From positions 5,952,001 through 6,016,000 of the forward strand of contig NZ_JAPENX010000001.1 of the NCBI RefSeq assembly GCF_026341815.1: DNA of 64,000 nt, read 5' to 3'. This stretch comes from Streptomyces sp. NBC_00572 (GTDB lineage Bacteria > Actinomycetota > Actinomycetes > Streptomycetales > Streptomycetaceae). The notes beneath the pieces are model-generated. The model was not told the DNA's origin, ran no database searches, and worked only from the letters and a program-made list of their open reading frames with translations. Numbering within the stretch: the first letter of the stretch is position 1; every line of letters begins with the position of its first letter. Below, in pieces: positions 16,931 through 23,416 of this stretch. A program made the position numbers and the translations under genes.

Positions 16931-17730
16931 TCACGGTCGCCGGCCTCGTGCCCTGTCTCGGCGGGGCACTGGCGATCGGAGGGCTCGCGGTGGCGGCGAC
17001 CCGGCGGCGTGAGCTGATGGTCCGCTGGTGCGTGTGGATGCTCGGAGTGCCGCTGGTCACCGCGGCGTTCTGGCTCGGCCCGCCGGGGATCGCGGCGCTC
17101 GCGGCCGTGGTCGGGGTGGTCGCGGTGGCGGAGTTCGGCGGTCTGCTGAGGCTCGGCCCGGTGGACCGGACGGTGCTCGGCGCGGCCGTCACCGCGCTTG
17201 TCCTGACCGCCTGGCTGGCGCCCGGCGAGGTGCTCCGGGTGGCGGCGGTGGGGGCGCTCGCGATCGCCGGGGCGCCCCTGCTGGCGGGTGACGCGGAGCA
17301 CGGACTCCGCCGCCTGGGGGCGGGCCTGTTCGGGCTCGTGTGGCTGGGCGCTCTGGCCGGTCTCGTGCCGGCCGGTCCCCTCGGCCTCGTTCTGTTCGTG
17401 GCCGTGTCGATCGCCGACATCGTGGCGTACGCGGCGGGCCGCCGTCTCGGCGGCCCCCGGCTCTCCCCGCTGTCGCCCGCCAAGCGGTGGAGCGGCACGC
17501 TCGCCGGGGCGGCCGCCGGTCTCTGCGCACTCGCCGTGCTGTCGTCCCTGACGTGGCAGACGGCGGTGGCCGTGGCGGTCGGCGGCCCGCTGGGCGACCT
17601 GCTCGAATCGATGGTCAAGCGGGGGGCCCGCGTGAAGGATGCCGGCCGCTGGCTGGCCGGCTCCGGCGGTCTGCTGGACCGGATCGACTCCCTCCTCGTC
17701 GCCCTGGCGGTGCTGCTGGTCCTGAGCTGA
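16927..17730 (+). CDS. CdsA-like phosphatidate cytidylyltransferase
   Basis: A 267-residue polytopic membrane protein with about seven hydrophobic segments. The C-terminus (about residues 226-252) matches the CdsA signature: S-x-x-KR-x4-KD followed by GSGGLLDRID; the usual PxHGG is changed to AGSGG, so one histidine position is altered. CdsA enzymes make CDP-diacylglycerol from phosphatidate and CTP. As the organism must have a housekeeping CdsA elsewhere, this one is probably specialised. The GTG start at 16927 overlaps the preceding stop (GTGA), so translation is likely coupled to the aminotransferase fusion. Confidence 0.85.
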   Translation: MITVAGLVPCLGGALAIGGLAVAATRRRELMVRWCVWMLGVPLVTAAFWLGPPGIAALAAVVGVVAVAEFGGLLRLGPVDRTVLGAAVTALVLTAWLAPGEVLRVAAVGALAIAGAPLLAGDAEHGLRRLGAGLFGLVWLGALAGLVPAGPLGLVLFVAVSIADIVAYAAGRRLGGPRLSPLSPAKRWSGTLAGAAAGLCALAVLSSLTWQTAVAVAVGGPLGDLLESMVKRGARVKDAGRWLAGSGGLLDRIDSLLVALAVLLVLS

Positions 17731-17745
17731 GCCACGGGGGGACAG

Positions 17746-17765
17746 CCGCACGCGCGCGCGTGCGG
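17746..17765. terminator. 20-bp perfect palindrome after the cytidylyltransferase gene
   Basis: CCGCACGCGC followed by its exact complement, 16 bases after the stop. As RNA it would form an 8-bp GC hairpin with a 4-base loop and may terminate the two-gene transcript; as DNA it could be an operator for the GH51 promoter just downstream. Confidence 0.5.
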
Positions 17766-17782
17766 TGGCCGGAGGCGGTCCA

Positions 17783-17811
17783 TTGACGCGGGAAGTCCCT
17801 CCTCCTACCTT
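17783..17811 (+). promoter_or_regulatory. Promoter of the GH51 gene
   Basis: TTGACG (17783-17788), a 17-bp spacer, then TACCTT (17806-17811): a good housekeeping-type match, 52 bases before the GH51 start. Confidence 0.65.
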
Positions 17812-17853
17812 CTCGTTCGGACACACGACAACTGGTCGATATTTCGAACGAGA
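17811..17853 (+). promoter_or_regulatory. 9-bp inverted repeat in the GH51 leader
   Basis: TCTCGTTCG (17811-17819) and CGAACGAGA (17845-17853) are perfect complements 25 bases apart. The second arm overlaps the ribosome site AGAGGGA. It could be a regulator site around the transcription start or, if the start lies at or before the first arm, an RNA fold that hides the ribosome site. Confidence 0.5.
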
Positions 17854-17862
17854 GGGACACGC

Positions 17863-19377
17863 ATGTCAGCCACGGAACCCGCCGCCCGCTTCACCCTCGA
17901 CCCCGACTTCACCGTCGGCCCCGTCGGCCCGCGCCTCTTCGGCTCCTTCGTCGAGCACCTCGGGCGCTGCGTCTACACCGGCGTCCACGAGCCCGGCCAT
18001 CCCACCGCCGACGAGGACGGACTGCGCACCGACGTCCTGGAACTCGTCCGCGAACTGGGTGTCACCGCGATCCGCTACCCCGGCGGCAACTTCGTCTCCG
18101 GATACCGCTGGGAGGACGGTGTCGGCCCGGCCGAGGAGCGCCCGCGCCGACTCGACGTCGCCTGGCGGTCCACCGAGACCAACCGCTTCGGCCTGAGCGA
18201 GTTCATCGCCTTCCTGCGGAAGGTCGGCCCGCAGGCTGAGCCGATGATGGCGCTCAACCTCGGCACCCGGGGCATCGCCGAGGCGATGGACCTCGTCGAG
18301 TACGCCAACCACCCGGGCGGCACCGAGCTTTCGGACCGTCGCATCGCCCACGGCGACAAGGACCCCTTCGGTATCCGCCTCTGGTGCCTGGGCAACGAGA
18401 TGGACGGCACCTGGCAGACCGGACAGAAGACCGCCGAGGAGTACGGCAGGCTCGCCGCGCAGACCGCGCGCGCCCTGCGCCAGATCGACCCCGGCCTCGA
18501 ACTCGTCGCCTGCGGCAGCTCGGCGCGCGGGCTGCCGACCTTCGCCGCCTGGGAGGCCACCGTCCTCGCGGAGACGTACGAGGTCGTCGACCACGTCTCG
18601 CTGCACGCCTACTACGAGGAGGTGGACGGCGACCGCGGTTCCTTCCTCGCCTCCGCCGTCGAGATGGAGGCCTTCATCGAGGAGGTCGTCGCCACCTGCG
18701 ACCACGTCGGCGCCCGGCTGAAGTCGTCGAAGAGACTCACCCTCTCCTTCGACGAGTGGAACGTCTGGTACCAGCGCCGGCCCAATCCGCATCCCGTGCG
18801 GGACTGGCAGGAGGCCCCGCGCCTCCTGGAGGACGTCTACACCGTCACCGACGCCGTCGTGTTCGGCACCCTCCTGATCGCCCTGCTGCGCCACGCCGAC
18901 CGGGTCGCGGTGGCCTGTCTCGCCCAGCTGGTCAACGTGATCGCCCCGATCATGACCGAGCCCGGCGGCCCCGCCTGGCGCCAGACCACCTTCTTCCCCT
19001 TCGCGCAGGCCTCCCGGTACGGCCGGGGGGCCGTCCTCGACGTGCGCGTGGACTCGCCCACGTATCCCACGGAGCGGTACGGGGACGTACCGCTGCTGCA
19101 CGCCACGGCCGTGCGAGACGAGGACGGCCGTGTCACCGTCTTCGCGGTCAACCGTGGCCGGAACGCGCCCCTGACTCTGGAGGTCGCCCTGCGCGGTCTC
19201 GACCTGGGCCGGGTCGTCGAGCACAGCGCGCTCGCCGACGCGGACCCGGAGGCGGCCAACACGCTCGACGAGCCGGAGCGGGTCACGCCGCACGCGGTGG
19301 AAGGCGCGACGCTGGCGGACGGGACGCTGCGGGCCGTCCTGGAGCCGATGTCCTGGAACGTCATCAGGCTGGCCTGA
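17863..19377 (+). CDS. GH51 alpha-L-arabinofuranosidase
   Basis: A 504-residue intracellular enzyme that removes arabinofuranose from arabinan, arabinoxylan or arabinogalactan oligosaccharides. No signal peptide. Landmarks are GSFVEHLGRCVYTGV near the N-terminus, IRYPGGNFVSGYRWEDGVGP, the acid/base Glu in LGNEMDGTWQTGQK, and the nucleophile Glu in SFDEWNVWYQRR; the C-terminal beta domain ends in MSWNVIRLA. Length and motifs are typical. ATG at 17863 has AGAGGGA upstream. It has its own promoter and lies upstream of the rhamnogalacturonan import operon on the same strand; RG-I side chains are rich in arabinan, so the two probably act together. Confidence 0.95.
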   Translation: MSATEPAARFTLDPDFTVGPVGPRLFGSFVEHLGRCVYTGVHEPGHPTADEDGLRTDVLELVRELGVTAIRYPGGNFVSGYRWEDGVGPAEERPRRLDVAWRSTETNRFGLSEFIAFLRKVGPQAEPMMALNLGTRGIAEAMDLVEYANHPGGTELSDRRIAHGDKDPFGIRLWCLGNEMDGTWQTGQKTAEEYGRLAAQTARALRQIDPGLELVACGSSARGLPTFAAWEATVLAETYEVVDHVSLHAYYEEVDGDRGSFLASAVEMEAFIEEVVATCDHVGARLKSSKRLTLSFDEWNVWYQRRPNPHPVRDWQEAPRLLEDVYTVTDAVVFGTLLIALLRHADRVAVACLAQLVNVIAPIMTEPGGPAWRQTTFFPFAQASRYGRGAVLDVRVDSPTYPTERYGDVPLLHATAVRDEDGRVTVFAVNRGRNAPLTLEVALRGLDLGRVVEHSALADADPEAANTLDEPERVTPHAVEGATLADGTLRAVLEPMSWNVIRLA

Positions 19378-19423
19378 GAGGCCCACTGTTGAATCCTTTC
19401 ATCCCGATCGCCCGAGGTCATGC

Positions 19424-19439
19424 TTCGAAGCGCTTCGAA
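19424..19439. promoter_or_regulatory. LacI-type palindrome TTCGAAGCGCTTCGAA
   Basis: Perfect 16-bp palindrome located 18 bp upstream of the -35 element of the import operon. Its 14-bp core TCGAAGCGCTTCGA recurs twice in the GH3/importer intergenic region (57834-57847 and 58006-58019). Confidence 0.75.
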
Positions 19440-19456
19440 AGATCCTGTCCGAAGCG

Positions 19457-19503
19457 TTGACGTGGCTGGCGGGCGAACCTACTTTGTCCCAGCAAGCGCT
19501 TTC
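19457..19503 (+). promoter_or_regulatory. Promoter and second operator of the rhamnogalacturonan import operon
   Basis: TTGACG (19457-19462) and TACTTT (19480-19485) are separated by exactly 17 bp. The predicted start point near 19492 falls in the 13-mer AGCAAGCGCTTTC (19491-19503), whose complement occurs identically at 31017-31029 between GH2 and the LacI gene. A GAAACGTTCT half-match follows at 19507-19516. Confidence 0.75.
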
Positions 19504-19540
19504 CTGAAACGTTCTAATCACACGCGCGGGAGGACGAACT

Positions 19541-20824
19541 GTGCGTACTCAAAGCACTGTCGACCGTCGGAATCTGCTGAAGTTCGCGGGCGGGTCACTG
19601 GCGGCTCTCGGCCTGACCGCCGCGGGGTGCGGCACCGGCTCCGGATCAGGGGACGGCACCGTCACCATCCGGTACGCCTGGTGGGGCTCCGACGACCGGG
19701 CCAAGCGGATCAACCAGACGATCGCCCTCTTCGAGAAGAAGTACCCGAAGATCAAGGTCAAGACCGACTTCCAGCCGTACGCCGACTTCTGGAAGAAGTT
19801 CAACACCCAGGCCTCGGGCGGCAACGCGCCCGACGTCTTCCAGAACGCCATCGGCTTCCTGCGCAAGTACGACGCGAAGAACGTCCTGCTCGACCTGCGC
19901 GAGCAGGCCGAGCAGGGCAACCTCCGCCTCGACGGCTTCCGGGCCGGCCTGGAGAAGTTCGGCGAGGTCGACGGCAAGCTCCTCGGCATACCCGTCGGCA
20001 GCAACTCGATGGCCCTGGTCGTCGACCAGACCGTCTTCGGCAAGGCCGGCGTCACTCCCAAGGCCGGCTGGACCTGGGACGAGTACCACGCCGCCCTCGC
20101 CAAGATCCGTGACACCCAGGGCCGCGCCGGAGACGCGGGCCCCTACGGGATCATGTACCTGTACGACCTCTACCTGCGCCAGCACGGCAAGGCCTTCTTC
20201 AGCACCTCCGGACTCGGCTTCACCGAGGCGGATCTGACGGACTGGTGGACCAAGGCCCACCAGGGCGTCACGTCCGGCATCTACGCCGACCCGAAGCGGA
20301 CCATCCAGGCCAAGCCCAAGTCGGCGGTCACCGCCGAACTCGCCGCCTGCGAGTTCACCTGGGACAACTTCACCGTCCGCTACGCCTCCGAGGGCAAGAG
20401 CCAGTACGGTCTCGCCCCCATCCCGACCACGGACGGCCGCAAGACCGGCCAGTACCTCGGCTCGCTCATGCTGAGCGGCTCCCGGCGCACCAAGCACCCC
20501 AAGGAAGTCGCCCAGTTCATCGACTTCATGGTCCACGACCCCGAGGTCGGGAAGATCATGGGCTATGACCGCGGCGTCCCGGCCACCACCGCCCAGTACG
20601 AGGCGTACGTGCCGACCGACGCGGTCGGCAAGCAGATCGCCGCGTACGAGAAGCAGCTGGTCGAGTCCCGCGTCCTGGAGCCGATCACACCGCACCCGGC
20701 GGGCGCCGACGTCACCGAGGCCGCGTTCCTGCGGCTCGGCGAGGAGATGTCCCTGGGCACCCGGCCCGTCCCGGACGCGGTGAAGCAGTTCTTCACCGAG
20801 GCGAAGACGGCGCTCGCCTCCTGA
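19541..20824 (+). CDS. Sugar-binding lipoprotein of a probable rhamnogalacturonan importer
   Basis: A 427-residue family 1 solute-binding protein. The N-terminus has a twin-arginine motif (DRRNLLKF) and a lipobox-like LTAAGC at about residues 25-30, so it is probably a Tat-exported lipoprotein. The mature start VTIRYAWWGSDDRAKR is typical of YesO/TogB-like sugar binders. The GTG start at 19541 follows GGGAGG. Its stop overlaps the next permease start (TGATG). Operon partners (DUF624 protein, PL26 lyase and CE12 esterase) point to unsaturated rhamnogalacturonan oligosaccharides as ligand; this is inferred from context. Confidence 0.9.
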   Translation: MRTQSTVDRRNLLKFAGGSLAALGLTAAGCGTGSGSGDGTVTIRYAWWGSDDRAKRINQTIALFEKKYPKIKVKTDFQPYADFWKKFNTQASGGNAPDVFQNAIGFLRKYDAKNVLLDLREQAEQGNLRLDGFRAGLEKFGEVDGKLLGIPVGSNSMALVVDQTVFGKAGVTPKAGWTWDEYHAALAKIRDTQGRAGDAGPYGIMYLYDLYLRQHGKAFFSTSGLGFTEADLTDWWTKAHQGVTSGIYADPKRTIQAKPKSAVTAELAACEFTWDNFTVRYASEGKSQYGLAPIPTTDGRKTGQYLGSLMLSGSRRTKHPKEVAQFIDFMVHDPEVGKIMGYDRGVPATTAQYEAYVPTDAVGKQIAAYEKQLVESRVLEPITPHPAGADVTEAAFLRLGEEMSLGTRPVPDAVKQFFTEAKTALAS

Positions 20825-21846
20825 TGGACGCCGCCGTGACCTCCGTACCGAACCCCGCGCCGGCGACCCCGCCGGACGTGGCGACCGCACCCGCGGACGC
20901 CACGTCCGGCGGGGACCGCCCGCGCCGGACGCCGGGCCGCGCCGGACAGCGCGACCGGGCCCGCCGCGAGAACCTCGCCGGCTATCTCTTCATGTCCCCC
21001 TGGATCGCCGGCTTCCTCCTGCTCACCGCGGGGCCCATGGTCGCCTCGCTCTACTTCGCCTTCACCGACTACAACCTCTTCGACGCCCCGAAGTGGATCG
21101 GCTTCGACAACTTCACCGAGATGTTCGGCGACCCCCGCTGGCGCACCTCCGTCGAAGTGACCAGCTGGTACGTGGTGATCGGCACCCCGCTCAAACTGGC
21201 CGCGGCACTCGGCGTGGCACTGCTGCTCAACCAGAGCCGCCGCGGGCAGGGCTTCTACCGGGCCGCGTTCTACGCGCCTTCGCTCGTCGGGGCCAGCGTC
21301 TCCATCGCCATCGTCTGGCGGGCGCTGTTCTCCGACGGCGCCGCGATCGACCGCGGCCAGCAGTTCCTCGGCATGGAGGCCGGCGGCTGGATCGGCGACC
21401 CGGACCGCATCATCTACAGCCTCGTCGCGCTCACCGTCTGGCAGTTCGGCGCCCCCATGGTCATCTTCCTGGCCGGACTCAAGCAGGTGCCGCGCGAACT
21501 GTACGAGGCGGCCGAGGTCGACGGCGCGGGCCCGCTGCGGAGGTTCTGGAGCATCACCCTGCCGATGATCTCCCCGGTCCTCTTCTTCAACGTGCTCCTG
21601 GAGACCATCCACTCCTTCCAGATCTTCGGATCCGCCTACATCATCGGCAGCCAGGGCAACGCCTGCGGACCGGCCGACGGCACCCTCGTCTACACCTGCT
21701 ACCTCTACATCCAGGGCTTCGAGAACAGCCGGATGGGACTCGCCTCCGCGATGGCCTGGATGCTGCTGCTCGCCGTCGCCCTCGTCACGGCGTTCCTTTT
21801 CTGGTCCCAGCGGCGCTGGGTGCACTACGAGGAGGGGGCCCGATGA
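20824..21846 (+). CDS. ABC sugar permease (MalF type)
   Basis: A 340-residue membrane permease. Residues 1-55 are a proline/alanine-rich cytoplasmic tail, then six membrane segments beginning YLFMSPWIAGFLLLTAGP. The EAA loop is YEAAEVDGAGPLRRFWSITL. Overlaps the binding-protein stop by one base (TGATG) and the next permease by four (ATGA), so the three are translationally coupled. Compares with YesP of Bacillus subtilis. No ATPase gene is present nearby. Confidence 0.93.
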   Translation: MDAAVTSVPNPAPATPPDVATAPADATSGGDRPRRTPGRAGQRDRARRENLAGYLFMSPWIAGFLLLTAGPMVASLYFAFTDYNLFDAPKWIGFDNFTEMFGDPRWRTSVEVTSWYVVIGTPLKLAAALGVALLLNQSRRGQGFYRAAFYAPSLVGASVSIAIVWRALFSDGAAIDRGQQFLGMEAGGWIGDPDRIIYSLVALTVWQFGAPMVIFLAGLKQVPRELYEAAEVDGAGPLRRFWSITLPMISPVLFFNVLLETIHSFQIFGSAYIIGSQGNACGPADGTLVYTCYLYIQGFENSRMGLASAMAWMLLLAVALVTAFLFWSQRRWVHYEEGAR

Positions 21847-22712
21847 GCCTCACACGCACAGCCACGCGCCCCGCCAGGACGCGGACGGCCGGCTCGCTCG
21901 TCTGGCACCTCGGCGCCCTCGCCGTCCTCGCCGTCATCCTCTACCCCGTGGTGTGGGTCATCGGCGGCTCCTTCAAGCCGAACGACGAGATCGTCGGCAG
22001 CCTCGCCCTCTTCCCCACCGACCCGATCACCGACAACTACCGGCGCCTCGCCGACGGGATCGCCGACATCCCCATCACCACCTTCTTCGGCAACTCCCTC
22101 TTCCTGGCCGTCGGTTCGGTCATCGGCGTGGTCCTCTCCAGCTCGCTCGCGGCCTACGCCTTCGCCAAGGTCCGCTTCGCCGGGCGCGGACTGCTCTTCA
22201 CCGCGATGATCGGCACGTTGCTCCTGCCGTACCACGTGCTGCTCATCCCGCAGTACGTGCTGTTCCAGAAGCTCGAACTCATCAACACCTACACGCCGTT
22301 GCTGCTCGGCAAGTACCTGGCCACGGACGCCTTCTTCGTCTTCCTGATGCTCCAGTTCATGCGCGGGCTGCCGAAGGAACTGGACGAGGCGGCGCGACTC
22401 GACGGCTGCGGGCACCTGCGCACGTACTGGTCGATCGTGCTGCCGCTGTGCCGGCCCGCTCTCATCACCAGCGCGATCTTCACGTTCATCAACGCGTGGA
22501 ACGACTTCATGGGGCCGCTGATCTACCTCAACGAACCCGAGAAGTACACGGTCTCGCTCGGCCTCAAGATGTTCGTCGACCAGGACGGCGTCGCCAACTA
22601 CGGCGGCATGATCGCGATGTCGCTCGTGGCGCTGCTTCCGGTGGTCGCGTTCTTCCTCGCCTTCCAGCGGTACCTCATCGACGGCATGGCCACGTCGGGC
22701 CTCAAGGGCTGA
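21843..22712 (+). CDS. ABC sugar permease (MalG type)
   Basis: A 289-residue membrane permease with six segments, first LGALAVLAVILYPVVWVIGG. The EAA loop is DEAARLDGCGHLRTYWSIVL; the C-terminus ends DGMATSGLKG. It corresponds to the second permease (YesQ-like) of the import operon and is coupled to the first by an ATGA overlap. Confidence 0.93.
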   Translation: MSLTRTATRPARTRTAGSLVWHLGALAVLAVILYPVVWVIGGSFKPNDEIVGSLALFPTDPITDNYRRLADGIADIPITTFFGNSLFLAVGSVIGVVLSSSLAAYAFAKVRFAGRGLLFTAMIGTLLLPYHVLLIPQYVLFQKLELINTYTPLLLGKYLATDAFFVFLMLQFMRGLPKELDEAARLDGCGHLRTYWSIVLPLCRPALITSAIFTFINAWNDFMGPLIYLNEPEKYTVSLGLKMFVDQDGVANYGGMIAMSLVALLPVVAFFLAFQRYLIDGMATSGLKG

Positions 22713-22726
22713 GGGGCGGTGCCGAG

Positions 22727-23305
22727 ATGAGAGACCGGTTCCTGGCACGGTTCGCCGTCTTCGCCGAATGCCTGCTCGTCGGGGTGTGGATCGCCGTCGC
22801 CGCGCTGCCCCTCGTCACCCTCCCGGCGGCCCTCGCGGCCGGCGCCGCGCACCTGCGGCGCTGGACCGGCGACGAGGAGACCGGACTGCGGTACTTCACC
22901 GCCGACCTGCGCGCGGCCCTGCGGGGCGGCGGCTGGTCGGCGGGTCTCGGCTACGGGACCGCGCTCGCATTGGTGGGTGCCGACCTCGCGTTCGTACGGG
23001 CGCTGCCCGTGCCCGGCGGGCGGGCGGCCGGGGCCCTCGCGATCCTCGCGGCGCTCTGGCTGACGGTCACCCTCCTGCGGGCGGCCACCGCCTGGCGCCC
23101 GGACCTGCGCTGGCGCCCCCTGCTGGGCCCCGCCGCCCGCCGCGCGCTGCGCGACCCGGCGGGCTCCCTCCTCGTCGTCTGCGGCCTGGCGGTGATCGCG
23201 GCGTCGGCCTGGTTCTCCGCCCCCCTGGCCCTACCGGCCCTCGGCATCCTCGTCGCCTCGACTCTGGCGGCGGAACGCCGCGGGGCGGCTCCGGCGACTG
23301 CCTGA
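22727..23305 (+). CDS. DUF624 (YesL-like) membrane protein
   Basis: A 192-residue protein with about five hydrophobic segments, the first LLVGVWIAVAALPLVTLPAA. It resembles the DUF624/YesL family, small membrane proteins found next to rhamnogalacturonan and other sugar importers; their function is unknown. The ATG at 22727 is 14 bases after the permease stop with a GAGGGGCGG ribosome site. Its place between permeases and RG-degrading enzymes mirrors the yesL gene in the Bacillus yes operon. Confidence 0.75.
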   Translation: MRDRFLARFAVFAECLLVGVWIAVAALPLVTLPAALAAGAAHLRRWTGDEETGLRYFTADLRAALRGGGWSAGLGYGTALALVGADLAFVRALPVPGGRAAGALAILAALWLTVTLLRAATAWRPDLRWRPLLGPAARRALRDPAGSLLVVCGLAVIAASAWFSAPLALPALGILVASTLAAERRGAAPATA

Positions 23306-23381
23306 TCAGGGGGCCCATCCGGCCGGGGCCGCCCCCGGCACCTCCCGCCCCCGGCACCTTCCGCACCCTCCCGCTTCCGCC

Positions 23382-23400
23382 GGCATGCCTTCGGCATGCC
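23382..23400 (+). promoter_or_regulatory. Small hairpin directly before the PL26 ribosome site
   Basis: GGCATGCC-TTC-GGCATGCC forms an 8-bp stem with a 3-base loop, ending five bases before the AAAGGAG ribosome site of the next gene. It lies in a 111-base gap otherwise without features and may shield that mRNA or tune its translation. Confidence 0.5.
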
Positions 23401-23416
23401 CATGAAAGGAGTTCCC

